From assembly GCF_001949145.1 (NCBI RefSeq), contig NW_019091378.1, positions 735,986-799,985 of the forward strand: 64,000 nt of DNA, written 5' to 3'. The notes under the pieces were generated by a model. The model was not told the DNA's origin, did no database searches, and was given only the letters and a program-made list of their open reading frames with translations. This DNA comes from Acanthaster planci. Lineage: Eukaryota > Echinodermata > Asteroidea > Valvatida > Acanthasteridae. Both the position numbers and the translations under genes were made by a program. This document shows positions 30,201 through 39,740 of this stretch, one piece after another (position 1 is the first letter of the stretch; each line of letters starts with the position of its first letter).

Positions 30201-33200
30201 CGTATGCAACTTTGAGTTTGATTGGATATTTTCTTTCTCCGGTGGTGACACCAATATCAACCATAAACTGTCAGTGAATTACAGGCAGAAAATACTGAAA
30301 ATGTCACATTGTGTCAAAGTTTGGTTTCATGATCTGCACAGTGACGCCGATTATACGGACAGACAGCCCGACAAGCAGACAGACGGCTAACGGGGAAACA
30401 ACTACATGTACATGTGCTGGCTCTTACAAAGTTTGGAATCACCGAGGGTGAATGCGTCAGAGAGAATAAAGGTTATCACTCCCCTCCCCCCCTCGGAAAC
30501 AAGGGATAGGCTTAACAGTCCCGAATCCTCCAATCTCAATATGATTTTACAAACACCTTAGGGGGGTTGGGTTTTAAGGGAGAATAAAAACTTTAAAATA
30601 TAGCCGATGCGGTGATATTTTCATATCTTTCAAGACTAGGGCAATATTGAATTACATTGCACATGTACATGCATAATGGGTGAGTGAAATACAAGCACGA
30701 TTGACGTGCACCAGTTGACTTCCATGGGTATAAAACTGTGCCATTTCAGAAGCATTTTTCCTTGGTAAAGACTGCAATCGTCCAATTTTGCAATATCAGC
30801 ACGGTGACAGTGAGTCAGATAATAAATTATTCACAATGCCCTGTCGGAATTACAATTGAGTTATCACTCAACGTAGATGAATTTACATTGGGTATAAATT
30901 TCAACGTGATATTTGAGATAAAAATTCAATTATAAAAGTACACGCTGTACATTATGTATCAAGAGGTACAAAAAAGGTGGCATTGTGCCAGGTTAATACG
31001 GCGGATTCACAATAGTGCGCCTCTAAGAGTTTCCAACGCATTGGCAAATCACAACATGCGAAATTTGTCGACCCTTTCCAGACACGCATTGGGTCGACCA
31101 TTTCGCGCATTGTGATTGGCCAACGCATCGCAAACTCTTGGAGGTGCACTATTGTGAAATGCCCGTATTGAGAAATGCATGTACGGTATCGTATATCTGA
31201 AGTCCAAAAAAATTAATCACACCCTCATTCCATAAAAGTTACACCTCTGTCTAGACACGAAGAACATGTATTAATTATTTAGTGACCTATAGTGATTGCT
31301 GGTTTTTCAGAAAAACTACCGGTACAAATCTTTTAGATATAAAAAATGTCAATAAACATATTGAAAATACATGTACACATCGTTTAGCACAATCCAAGAA
31401 ATTCTTCCTATGAAGTACCGGTAATGACCACAGTTACCAAACAGATTGCAGCTGCAATTACACTGTACACTGGGGCGAAACCATCATGGGCACATCTGTC
31501 CGTAACAAGCGATAATAATATCCTGCAAACACTTACGCAGCTTTGGTCAGGGAGTCTGTCAATTTGGGGGAAAAAAATCAAGTGTTCTGTCTCCGTCTAC
31601 AGGTAAGGTTAATGATCAATCCCGAGCACTGATTGTGAAGGGCGTAGGATCTTCTCTCACATGTATGGTACATGTTCATATCAACCAGCAGTGCGCAGGT
31701 GGCATCCATCCGGGTTGGCGATCAGAGGTCCACGTTGGCTGTCTGAGGATGCAGTTTTTCCTCAGAGGTGGAAGTTGCCACTCGGGAGGTGAGATGAGAA
31801 AAACTACACCTTAAACTCCAGGAGTCAATTTCGCAGAGCATCAACGGTACCCACAGAGATTCGTTAAGCAAAGAATGTTCTGCACTAAGCAAATGAGGGT
31901 TTTACCAGTTAAAATGTCATGCACTCAGTAGTGTCCTTTGACTGGTTCCCGGATTATTTCAGCTCAGCGTACAAAGTCGGCACAACCCTGTGAAAGGGGC
32001 CCAGGTGCCTTACTGCAGACGAACCTGTTTCTTTTGTCACAAGTGAAGGGTAAATCATTTCCCACTCTACCTCCATGCTGGAAGATAACCACCCCGCCGA
32101 CAGCTCCACCGAATGCACAGATGGGCATATCAATTTCACTTAAACATGAACACACCTCCCTGCGCATACATGTGTATAACTTATTTTTGCCCACGGGAAT
32201 ACAATACAGACTTACATGTACATGTACAGTACATGTGTGTATTCAAGCACAATCCAAATTGCTTGTGTAGCCTTGGCTAAGTTCAGATAGCATTTTTAAC
32301 TAAAACTGTAGAGGTTAAAATGGTTGCTCACTGGGGGGGTGCGCTGAAAAATTAAAAAGAACCAAGTGTTACGGCACAGTTTTAATACTTTTGAGACCAA
32401 CATGTACTACTTCGTCAAAGCGCACTAGATTGTGCACACGTACACATACATGTACTGCAACTTTTTTTTCCTTCATATAAATACGTGTACATGTACATCT
32501 TCTTTAACTTGACTGGTTGGTTTCTAATAAAAAATGTTTGGTGCCTGGGCTTAGCCTGTCTCCGAGCCAATCCAATATGTGTGATCACTTCAAATGTGTG
32601 ATTGCTCAATCTTTGCATGATCGCTTGATGTTCTTCCATGAGTTGTTGATAATTCTGCCATCTGCTAATAGCCTTTCCTGTCTAATTCACGGATGAGGAA
32701 GGTTGTTTCAAAAACGGGGGGGGGATAGAGTTGAATATTTCACACAGGTTCAATCAATCACTCAGAGTGACTAAGTGATCTAGCTGATCAGCCAATCGTG
32801 CCCAGCATATCTGTGATGTGTCAACCACTCCTCATGAAAATTTTACGACAATCTGCCACAATATCCCTACCCTTCACTGTTGTGATTTTTACCGTAACGG
32901 ACAAAAGCTCACTGCACAATATGGATATTTCTCTCAAGGCAGACATTAATCTCCTTTGGGAATTAAGAATCAATGTGAGGTGACACCGTCACAACTCATC
33001 ACATTAATTTTTGAGCGGATCATGATCATGTTGTCAACTACCGGGTATCTTGGTTTTGAAATGAAACCTGACTTTTTATTGCTAAAAAATTATGGGGTAT
33101 CTTACACATACACGTACATGTATGTGCATCAGTACATCAGACCGACATGTATCACAGGCTGGGTCATTCAATTATTTTTACATTCACAAACATACAGTGT

Positions 33201-36200
33201 GTCAGAAATGAAAAACTAGCATCGTATGCCATGATTTCATGCAAACAGGCCCTACGCCCCAAGTTTCTTCCATCCGTCACAGCCACAACCTTCCAAGCTA
33301 CTGTTGCAAGCCGTCTCCATGGTAACTTCGGGATGGTGGCTATTGGTGCCTGACTTGCGGTATGCTAAACAGGGACAGTTTCCCAATCAGGGAGACAGGG
33401 CATGGGTTAGACTGCAAGGAATGGAGCGCTCCTGCTTCATTTGAGATTCACACAATCTGCACCTTGGAACTACAAGTACATACATACACTGTACATGTAT
33501 ATGTACATGTATGCATGTATAACCAGATTTCACACGCATAAACTTTACCACAAAGGTGCGTTTCTATAAACACATTTTCAATGTGCGTCACAATCTGTAC
33601 GCGTAAGCTGCGGAGAGTGTTAAGTGTAAGTTGTAAAGGAGAGAAATATGACTAACGGACCAAAACATGTGGAAAGGCTGTAACAAGAAACCCAGATATC
33701 TGAAACCAAGCCAAAATGCCGGACACTCAATTTCTTTGCAAATTTTGAAACGACCATTGTGAAAACAGCAGCACAACTTTTTCATTAAATCAGTTGCCCG
33801 GAAGACAACGAAACCAAGTTTCATTTCATCAAATTATTGTTTCATGTCCGGGAGTGGATCCAACTTAATTTGGGGCTTGTACGGTCACACTTCGCAGGGA
33901 AACTGCAAGGTGGTAAGATCCTTTGCATTTGACTTCAGATTCTTCATACTATACCGTCAGTGATGGATCAACTGGATCCAGCACTTACAGTACATGTACC
34001 GGTACAACAAAGGGGTGGGGGCCAATGGAGTTGAACCCAGGAGAGATACCTATTTAAGTGACAAGTTCGGTCCATCTTATGTATCAACAAGTAGTCGTAA
34101 TGGTCACATTGCTGCCTGTAATTACGTGTGAATGGCATCGCCAAGATCAATGAGTCCCTATACACCGATTCAAGGGCTGAAATCTAGGGATTTGCTGCGG
34201 TGTGATGGATAATTTGAAGGTTGCCACAATGGCATCTGTTTGAATCCGTGGCTCCATTCGTGTGGAGGAAGCTAGACGCACATGTCTCTCCTAAGCCTGT
34301 CATGCCTGTGTGCACGCATGATTCCTGTCTTTTAAATTGTCAAATACATGAAGCCGGTTCTGAACAGAAGTAAGACAAGAATAAAATAAAATACATCCCA
34401 CCAGAACACAACCGGGGGGGGGTGCACTGATGGCTTCATGGCCACCTTCATGTACTGTACATGTACCTGTAACTACCAGTAGCATGGCATGAAATTCTGG
34501 TCCAAAAAAAAACAATAACAACCTTTGCCTTTTCTGCAACATTTCCCTCAAAAACACTGACACTGTGTAGTTGCTGCCAAGATAAACCAATAACGTCCAT
34601 TAGGAAATTGAATTAAGCTAATGGAACTGGATCAGGCCTCGTTCAACTGCCGTTAGCCACTGTCATGCATCCATAAGAAAAAAAGGAGCAAAGATAGCCA
34701 ATCAGAAGGGAGGAGCAAAAATCCCCCGAGACAGAAGGCTTCATAGGCAACAATGTGCATGGCAACATGCATACCTGAAACACACCCACTTTAATCATTA
34801 ACTGCAAGGAGTCTGCTCGCTGCGATCATGGTTGGGTGCAAGGACCGAGGACCAGACACTCAGTGTACCGGTAGTGGGCTTGGCCCGGGGACCTGTTTGT
34901 TTCACACACATCTGGATTGCGATCGGTGATGCCAGAGCTGGTTCCCACTATCCATCGGGCGGGTTCCGGTGTCCGTGAACCAACAACAGATCACTGATCG
35001 TGATCCAGATCCGCGTGAAACAAGCAGGCCCTAAATTTGCCCGAGCATCAAACTGAATGGATTTTAGAGCTGGGAATCAGAAGTGTGACTACACTGCTTT
35101 AATAGGGGTGAATGTACTGATAATTGTGGCGAACATGTAAATGTACTGACAACCATGGAGTGATCACATGGCTGTATGGTATCATTTACATGTAATTCTT
35201 GTTTGCAATACTCTAAACGGTACATTTCTAAGAAAAACAAAAGTGAGACAATATTTAATTCGAACACTGAATTTGTGGACGACAATGTACTGCACATGTA
35301 CAGTACAGTTTACATGGAATACAATATTACACAAATTCAACTGAACATTTCATACATTAAATACATGTACAAATTTACTGGTAACTAAAAAAAAAAACAA
35401 TGCTGAAATCAGGTAAGAAACAGTAAAGGTTGCACAGAATTGTACGCAAAATTAATCAGTGCAGTGACATGTACAATTAATGCACCGTACATGTACATAT
35501 GGGATAAGTACATGTATTTGTACATACATGTATAGCATATCAGTATGTTTCATTGTAAAGTAACATTGATGGCCAAGTAAATAACACAATTCATACTTTA
35601 GATTAAAGGTACGAGTACCGTACATGTACATTGTACATCAGCAATATGGTTTCAACAGAAACCCTGCATTGCCTTTGTAAAGCACACATGTACCAACTCT
35701 ATTTCAATCGGATCAATCTCTGGTTAATTCTTCAGTTACAAAGTCATTCACACTTGCTACCGGTACAACAATGCCGGCCTTGTAGAGATTGTCCGTCTCA
35801 ACTTGTCCCACACCGCTTAATAACACCAACTGGGTTTATCGGATTACCTGCCCAGCCACGGCACAATCTACCATTCAGGAGAATGTTACTATAAGTTGAC
35901 CAATTCCCGTGAAATTGATCGGTTTGTCCTGACGAGGAAGCCCAGTGCATTCACCAAGAGGTTGCCCCGAACCTTGACACTCAGAATCCCTTTTGAGAGT
36001 GATTGGGTACGGTAATTCAACTTCAATCATTTGCTGCCGATGGCAGGGCAATGCGGGTACACATGTAATTTTGCATTTGACAACATCCCCAGGACTGGTC
36101 ACGAGTGTTGAAGCAACCACCCAACAGCCAAATTAATGTAACTTTAGCAAACAACACCGGAAAGAGACCACTACATGTACATTTGTACGCATTAAAATTA

Positions 36201-39006
36201 AGGTATTTGTACATTAATGTACATGAACAAACACACATTCATATGTCATAAGTGGGACAACTGTGCCGTGTGTGTACAAATCAAAGGGTCTCATGTAAAT
36301 GGAGAATCTGAATGTTGTGACAAGTGAGCCGAAGGCTCAAAGGAAGTCTCTAGTCCGAATGTGATTTCACACAAGCATCGGTTCTTCGGATTCATCGAAA
36401 AATCGATAATTTGTCAGACATAAAATTGTCTATTCCTGCCAGGAGTGAAACACCGGTACATGTAATCTCAGCAGAACCTTTTGAGAAAAATGCTCTTAGA
36501 ATCAGTCCATCCGGCCATGGGGGAGAGCCAGGTTCCGCTCAGGAGACAGGCCTAGCTGTCCAAAGAAGGGGGCTGTTTCAGGCACGTGTACCGATACACT
36601 CTCAGGTTTATTCAACTGTCTTTGAACACCTGTTCCATAAACCAAGTTCATCAGACCGTGGTGGATTCCAGCTCTCCATCTACATGTACGCGTACTTTTT
36701 AAGGCAACGGTGATAAATCAATTCAAACTAAAACTGATTCCTCTCATCTGGTGGCCTCCTTTTCAATTACCATTGTGGAAAGTTTACCAAGTTCACCAGG
36801 ACACCTGTAGTTTTCTTTTCTTCAGCTGGGGCGGGGACCAGTTGAGATTTGGAAGCAAGCTATACACATAACATTGCTTTTGTATACAGTACTCCAGCAC
36901 TGCCCACAATTCGAGAAATCTACGTGTATGGTACACGCACAAAAGCAGCCCTTTGGTAAAGTTCATTGAGTGAATTAAAGCCTCAAAGTATGGTCTTATA
37001 CTGAAAACTAAATAAATACATTTCCACTCCGTATGGATGAAGTGCTTGGCTCATGTTTTCCAGAACTTCCATTTTCAGTTGACATCAGCATTTGCGATGA
37101 ATGTGAAACCAATTCCATTTTTCATTCTGTTCATAATGGACAGCTGACCTGAGTTGAATATGATCCAAAACACAAAATAACAACGCAACTGACAAACATG
37201 ACTATTTTTTACTATTTACATATGTACATGTGTATTTCTAATAAAATAAACAGCTACATGCACTGTACTTTCTGTTCTGTAAGGAGACTCTGAACATCAA
37301 AGCATTTCTGCCATGAACTTTGCAAAAGTGAGACTTTGTAATACATATGTACATGTACATGTATAACTGTAGTGTTTAATTACTTGATTATCCAGTGCAC
37401 TGCATCATGTACAAAAATGGGGTTCTAAGTCAGCACCATAAGTACATGTACATGTTTTTATTTTCAATAAATTGTTTTAACATGATACAGGTTCTATGAT
37501 GTTTTAGGTTTATGCCCTAACCAGAGAACACGACTGCACATTTTTTTCTTTGGTTTGGTTTTCATGTTTCTTCTGTTTGTTTTGTTCGGTTCGGTTTGTT
37601 TTTGCTATTATGAATACTGTACAGTGTATGTATTTCAGCACAATTTAAATGTGAACTACCAGTATGGACTTCATTTCCATCTTGCTCGTCTGTTCTCCCT
37701 CATTCTACAAACAACAGGCCGTGGTTTGAAAAGGAGATTTTACTGAGAAAGGAAGTCTCGATCAATTACATGTACATGTAAGCCCTCCAAGAAGAAGACT
37801 GTCTTCTGGAAAACACAATACACATGAAAAGAGCTCTTTTCCCCTTTTCTAAACAACTTATTTCCACCACATTAATCGGAAGGAAATACATGTACAAGTA
37901 ACTGACAAGCAAAATTCTTTTCAGTAAGGCCAGCTTGAAGGTGGTTGAAAGCAGACTCTCTTGCCTACACATGAATCAATTAAATGTACTTTCCTATTTC
38001 CAAATAGAATTAATAATTAGTCTGAAGCGTCAAGGTTTTGTGTCCAAATAACCCATTCGTAGGGTCAAGGTTTACAACATACAGTACCGTGTCCAAATTC
38101 AGATTAAAATTGTCTTGAACAAGATTTGATTAATTAAGCAAACTGTACAGTGTACACGGAACAGTTTTATAGTCAAGGGGCATATTGTCCAAGGTTACAT
38201 GTGCATGAGGGCTATTGATCTGTGATTTGATCTGTCATGATTGTGTCCCGAGGAATTTCTTTTTCTTGTATGGAAGACGGCCTCACCTCGCAAACTTTAT
38301 TATGACCAAGAGCACTACCTAGTTACTGATGTGCAGATTTGATAAGACACGGGACAAAATTAACCGGGAAAAAAAAACAGATAATTCAAAAATTGCCAAA
38401 TGCCAAGGCTTTTAACGGCGCACCGACGCACCTGCTTCCTTCAAGCGGCGGGTGAGTAATGGATGCTATGTTTTTTGCATGCCTTGTGGACATTACGGAA
38501 TAAACTGACAACTAGCTGTGAAAGCAATTTTCATGATCGCCAGGCATTTTACATGAGGTCACAGAGGGTTCTCCAACCAGCTAATTAGAACTGGAGGGAG
38601 TGGTTGGAGTGAAAGTCAAAATTCACACTGGGAAAATTGGCTCTGATTACTTTGAACAACTGTTTTCAGTAAACCTTCCAAATTTCCCACATTGTCCCAA
38701 AATCCTCAACCGATACACAGGAAACCAATGGTACACACGTGTACATATACATGTAGGTTTGCTTTTTTTCAATGTAGATGTACGTTATTCCTTGCTGCCC
38801 AGCAAGGAGTAAAAAAACAAAAAAGAAAGAAAGACAATCAGATTCAGTATTCTTAAAAACCTCCTAGCATAATTGGAATGATGTGGAAGGGTTATGGGGT
38901 GAAAAAAGTACAAGGATACATTAACAAGATGCTTGTACATGGTGCATTGTACTTACTCCGTGTAGAACAATCGACCATCCTGGTTGAGCTTAGCCTGCCA
39001 TCCGTC
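107..39006 (-). CDS. FRMPD4: FRMPD4-like WW-PDZ-FERM scaffold protein (partial, 10 exons)
   Basis: Ten minus-strand exons joined by GT/AG introns with compatible phases: 38957-39006, 26104-26223, 15724-15878, 9973-10075, 6330-6489, 5338-5442, 2842-2976, 1472-1591, 902-1038, 107-233. They sum to 1212 nt, 404 codons without a stop. Order: WW1 (about residues 1-28), WW2 (39-68), PDZ (about 78-155, carboxylate loop LGFGF at 89-93), a basic linker, then a FERM domain from about residue 209 ([16 protein letters not shown]) still open at the end. Many stretches match what I remember of vertebrate FRMPD4: [45 protein letters not shown]4 is a postsynaptic scaffold linking PSD-95, mGluR and actin; the same role here is inference. 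Both ends are missing: the start exon is not found and the FERM C-lobe and tail lie left of the window. FRMPD1/3 are alternatives, but I recall them lacking WW domains. Confidence 0.93.
234..901 (-). other. Intron of FRMPD4-like gene with tRNA-like SINE fragment
   Basis: Between the two FERM F2 exons. Holds the SINE fragment at 431-470 and otherwise nothing I can name. Confidence 0.8.
431..470 (+). repeat. tRNA-derived SINE fragment
   Basis: AGGCAGGAGGTCTTGGGTTC followed by GAGCCCCACCTGA: same AGCAGGAGGTC...CCCACCTGA pattern as the fragment at 47.7 kb, B box GGTTCGAGCCC. Confidence 0.5.
902..1038 (-). CDS. FRMPD4: FRMPD4-like exon: FERM F2 lobe
   Basis: Acceptor TGAAATGCAG, donor GTAAGT, 137 nt. 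Starts with SCNDV directly after FDYFYLQ, as in FRMPD4 from memory, then [13 protein letters not shown], the F2 helix that is typical of FERM domains, and ends KVSLKAL with a split Glu. Confidence 0.95.
1039..2841 (-). other. Introns of FRMPD4-like gene flanking exon 1472-1591
   Basis: Two introns, 1039-1471 and 1592-2841. A short B-box-like piece (GGTTCGAATCCC) lies at 1176-1187. No other structure seen. Confidence 0.8.
1472..1591 (-). CDS. FRMPD4: FRMPD4-like exon: FERM F1-F2 junction
   Basis: Acceptor CCATCCTCAG, donor GTAAGT, 120 nt, phase 0 at both ends. Encodes [18 protein letters not shown] followed by [22 protein letters not shown]. The last part (Asp-Leu-Leu ... Asp-Pro ... Phe-Xaa-Tyr) is the usual FERM F1-to-F2 transition that ends in a Tyr-rich strand. 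Confidence 0.94.
2842..2976 (-). CDS. FRMPD4: FRMPD4-like exon: FERM F1 lobe
   Basis: Acceptor CGCCTTGTAG, donor GTAACT, 135 nt, phase 0 at both ends. Begins [20 protein letters not shown], the F1 helix and following strand, and ends QEDETLTQ. The same order of motifs (EKL, EHFSL, ETLTQ) occurs in FRMPD4 as I remember it. Confidence 0.95.
2977..5337 (-). other. Intron of FRMPD4-like gene with a TA-flanked MITE
   Basis: Intron of 2.4 kb. It holds the 459-bp element at 4393-4851; the rest is AT-rich without clear features. Confidence 0.8.
4393..4851. mobile_element. TA-flanked MITE with CAGTGG termini
   Basis: 459 bp between TA dinucleotides at 4391-4392 and 4852-4853. Left end CAGTGGGACATCGCTATAAC, right end (reverse complement) CAGTGGAATGCCGCCATAAC. 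Subterminal copies of GCTGTACCGAACATT occur at both sides. TA target and CAG ends fit the Tc1/mariner-pogo superfamily. No transposase. Confidence 0.75.
5338..5442 (-). CDS. FRMPD4: FRMPD4-like exon: start of FERM domain
   Basis: Acceptor CTCGTCCGCAG, donor GTAGAA, 105 nt, phase 0 at both ends. It encodes [20 protein letters not shown], the first ubiquitin-like strands of the FERM F1 lobe, followed by NKTTVK. Confidence 0.95.
6330..6489 (-). CDS. FRMPD4: FRMPD4-like exon: end of PDZ and basic linker
   Basis: Acceptor GGATGCTGCAG, donor GTGAGT, 160 nt. It begins [14 protein letters not shown], the last PDZ strand, then a lysine-rich linker ([20 protein letters not shown]) and [13 protein letters not shown]. 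The reading frame stays open beyond 6330 to about 6237, but the strong GTGAGT donor and the phase-0 start of the next exon place the end at 6330. Confidence 0.92.
6785..6840 (-). repeat. tRNA-derived SINE fragment
   Basis: Minus strand AAGCAGGAAGTCCCTAGTTC then GAATCCCACCCAAGAGG: B box and flanks as in the other fragments. Confidence 0.45.
9848..9938. repeat. Imperfect hairpin next to the PDZ-exon splice donor
   Basis: GCCATCTTGCAGG ... TTCCACAGGG (9850-9884) pairs with CCCTGTGGAA ... CCTGCAAGATGGC (9903-9937) around an 18-base loop, with a few mismatches; weaker pairing goes on outside. It starts about 34 bases into the intron from the donor at 9972. A pre-miRNA-like fold or a small fold-back element; nothing shows which. 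Confidence 0.6.
9973..10075 (-). CDS. FRMPD4: FRMPD4-like exon: second half of PDZ
   Basis: Acceptor TTTTGCTTCCAG, donor GTAAGC, 103 nt. It reads [20 protein letters not shown] followed by [13 protein letters not shown]. The GDKIL..NGED stretch is the classic PDZ betaD-betaE/alphaB core. It joins the previous exon at a split Gly and the next at a split Arg, with frames agreeing at both borders. Confidence 0.95.
10700..10790 (-). repeat. tRNA-derived SINE fragment, Asn-tRNA-like
   Basis: Minus strand: GCCAGTTGATCTGGTCTCAG, anticodon-loop-like GCTGTTAAACCC, then GGCGGTTTCAGTCCCATC. Resembles a decayed tRNA-Asn body. No acceptor stem. Confidence 0.45.
11325..11448. repeat. Near-perfect 124-bp inverted repeat (hairpin)
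   Basis: Two arms of 61 bases meet at a two-base centre (TG, 11386-11387). I see only one non-Watson-Crick pair (T11358 with G11415). The arms begin TAATTATATATAACAGG. Such perfection points to a young fold-back insertion or a recent inverted duplication. Confidence 0.9.
14315..14604. mobile_element. Fold-back MITE, older copy of the GGGCCAATTTCAT family
   Basis: About 290 bp. The left end CTGGGCCCAATGTCACGG and the right end CATGAAATTGGGCCCTG are inverted; inner parts hold several degenerate AAGCAC/GTGCTTA pieces. Confidence 0.6.
15724..15878 (-). CDS. FRMPD4: FRMPD4-like exon: end of WW2 and first half of PDZ
   Basis: Acceptor TTCTTTCAG, donor GTGGGT, 155 nt. [11 protein letters not shown] completes WW2; Arg stands where a typical WW domain has its second Trp. 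After an acidic linker (DVEDIPPVE) the PDZ begins at EVTLVRD with the carboxylate-binding loop LGFGF, then [14 protein letters not shown], very close to the FRMPD family PDZ as I remember it. Phase 1 at the 3' side splits the Gly after the Glu. Confidence 0.95.
15967..16070. mobile_element. Half copy of the GGGCCAATTTCAT fold-back family
   Basis: GGCTGGTAACCTGTTCTTGC then GAGCAAAC and, at the end, TGCTCTCCAGAAATTGG, in the same order as the right half of the element at 22780. The left half was not found. Confidence 0.5.
22780..23023. mobile_element. Fold-back MITE with GGGCCAATTTCAT ends
   Basis: About 244 bp. The left arm GGGCCAATTTCATAAAGCTG and following CTTAAGCACAAAAT is repeated inverted at the right end. 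The inner arms pair less well (GGTAACCAGC with GCTGGTAACC), so the whole element is palindromic. Confidence 0.8.
23055..23187. repeat. Tandem duplication next to a fold-back element
   Basis: GCATCTCTGCCCGCTTAGCA ... GACTGGGCAAGGT (23055-23108) recurs at 23130-23187 with small changes, 32 bases after the end of the fold-back element. Confidence 0.8.
24176..24218. repeat. TACATGTA / TACCGGTA palindrome cluster
   Basis: TACATGTACATGTAC twice, separated by five bases, and ending TACCGGTACC. One of the densest sites in the window. Confidence 0.9.
25005..25056. repeat. TACATGTA palindrome cluster
   Basis: Several overlapping copies of TACATGTAC broken by AATTGTACATACTG. Confidence 0.9.
26104..26223 (-). 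CDS. FRMPD4: FRMPD4-like exon: end of WW1 and start of WW2
   Basis: One hundred and twenty nt between acceptor TTCTTCCACAG and donor GTAAGG, symmetrical phase 2-2. It encodes [11 protein letters not shown], the second half of WW1 with its ligand-binding Trp and Pro, then a linker, then [18 protein letters not shown], the first half of WW2. The last two bases (aa) join c of the next exon to make Asn. The exon length is a multiple of three, so skipping it would keep the frame. Confidence 0.9.
26306..26481. mobile_element. 175-bp fold-back MITE, copy 1
   Basis: Almost the whole element is an inverted repeat centred near 26393. Arms share GATTCACA and GTGCGCCTCCAAGAGTTTG, and both contain GGCCAA. 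No coding capacity. A second copy lies at 30995-31169. Confidence 0.8.
26604..26634. repeat. Perfect 13-bp stem hairpin
   Basis: ACTGATCATGCTC, loop AAATA, GAGCATGATCAGT. No T-run or gene end nearby, so it is not taken as a terminator. Confidence 0.7.
27383..27821. repeat. Three TACATGTA palindrome clusters
   Basis: Clusters at 27383-27410, 27531-27585 and 27778-27821. The open frame of 146 codons across them on the plus strand reads Thr-Cys, His-Val and Met-Tyr repeats and is a by-product of the motif. Confidence 0.85.
30995..31169. mobile_element. 175-bp fold-back MITE, copy 2
   Basis: Same family as the copy at 26306: ends AATACGG and CCCGTATT, arms with TTCACAATAGTGCGCCTC and CAAACTCTTGGAGG, centre near 31082. 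A clear target-site duplication is not seen for either copy. Confidence 0.8.
33476..33520. repeat. TACATGTA palindrome cluster
   Basis: ATACACTGTACATGTATATG and following ATGTACATGTATGCATGTAT. Confidence 0.85.
35467..35533. repeat. TACATGTA palindrome cluster
   Basis: At least four copies of ACATGTAC/TACATGTA within 67 bases. Confidence 0.85.
38957..39006 (-). CDS. FRMPD4: FRMPD4-like exon: first half of WW domain 1
   Basis: Fifty nt between acceptor CTCATTGCAG and donor GTAAGT. It reads [16 protein letters not shown] plus two bases (ga) that become Asp with the first base of the next exon. This is the first beta strand of a WW domain with its first Trp and the Gly-Arg-Phe-Tyr core. It begins in phase 0, so at least one more 5' coding exon must exist; the Leu-Pro that usually precedes the first WW strand is not in this exon. 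Confidence 0.85.
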
Positions 39007-39415
39007 CTGCAATGAGCGGTTTATCGCAGACAGAACACTGTCCGGACTCTCCATGGTCATCGGACAGGGACATACATGTATCACCTAGGGTGCTGGACAG
39101 ACTGGAGGCGACACCCACGCGCACATCCTATTCTTTCTCCCTGTACGGTTCTCTGCCTCCCTCGAGGCTGCCAAGGCGTGACACTCAGATGAGCATTAAA
39201 GTGGTTCGGGTGAGCTATCCGTCCTGGAGTGCTGCTAGTTTCTTGGCTTTGATTTTGTACCTCAAATGCACTGCAACACAAGGAAAGAGGTGAAGATGGT
39301 AATTAACTGTGGACTGACTGAACCACCAGAAAGAGCTCAGAAATCTTGCATTCATGCTAGCACTGGTATGAAAAAAAGGTTGCAGGTGCATCTGAGAGTC
39401 TCATCCATAGCCCGC

Positions 39416-39453
39416 TACATGTACATGTACAATGTACAGTGGTGTACAGTACG
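39416..39453. repeat. TACATGTA palindrome cluster
   Basis: CTACATGTACATGTACAATG then TACAGTGGTGTACAGTACGT; lies about 400 bp upstream of the WW1 exon. Confidence 0.8.
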
Positions 39454-39654
39454 TGCTTCCTTTTATTCATTTTATTTTTATATATATATACTTGTGTCTG
39501 TTCATCAAACAGCACATTTAGCACCAATTACGGCATGAAGTGACAATTACGAAGACAGTGAAGATTTATTCAGTTTTAGAGGTGGGAGGAACACCCTGGA
39601 TAAATATTCTGACAGGTAAAACCCACGGAATCAGACAGGGACTGAAAACCCAAT

Positions 39655-39740
39655 CCACATGCCGACCTACTCCACAGGTGAGATTCAAACCCAGACCGCA
39701 GAGGTGGAAGCCGAAGAAAGAGCCACTACACCAACTTGAT
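39655..39740 (-). repeat. tRNA-derived SINE fragment
   Basis: Minus strand AAGTTGGTGTAGTGGCTC (A-box-like) and GGTCTGGGTTTGAATCTCAC (B-box-like), about 30 bases apart. Confidence 0.5.

Larger units (their letters stand above)
26224..38956 (-). other. Intron inside WW1, 12.7 kb
   Basis: The longest intron seen. Contains two copies of a 175-bp fold-back element (26.3 and 31.0 kb) and the densest TACATGTA clusters of the window (27.4-27.8, 33.5, 35.5 kb). No exon is recognised. Confidence 0.8.

Noticed and set aside
39012-39293. Plus-strand frame of 93 codons upstream of the WW1 exon
   Set aside because: Lies opposite the intron end and acceptor of the WW1 exon; no homology and no splice signals.
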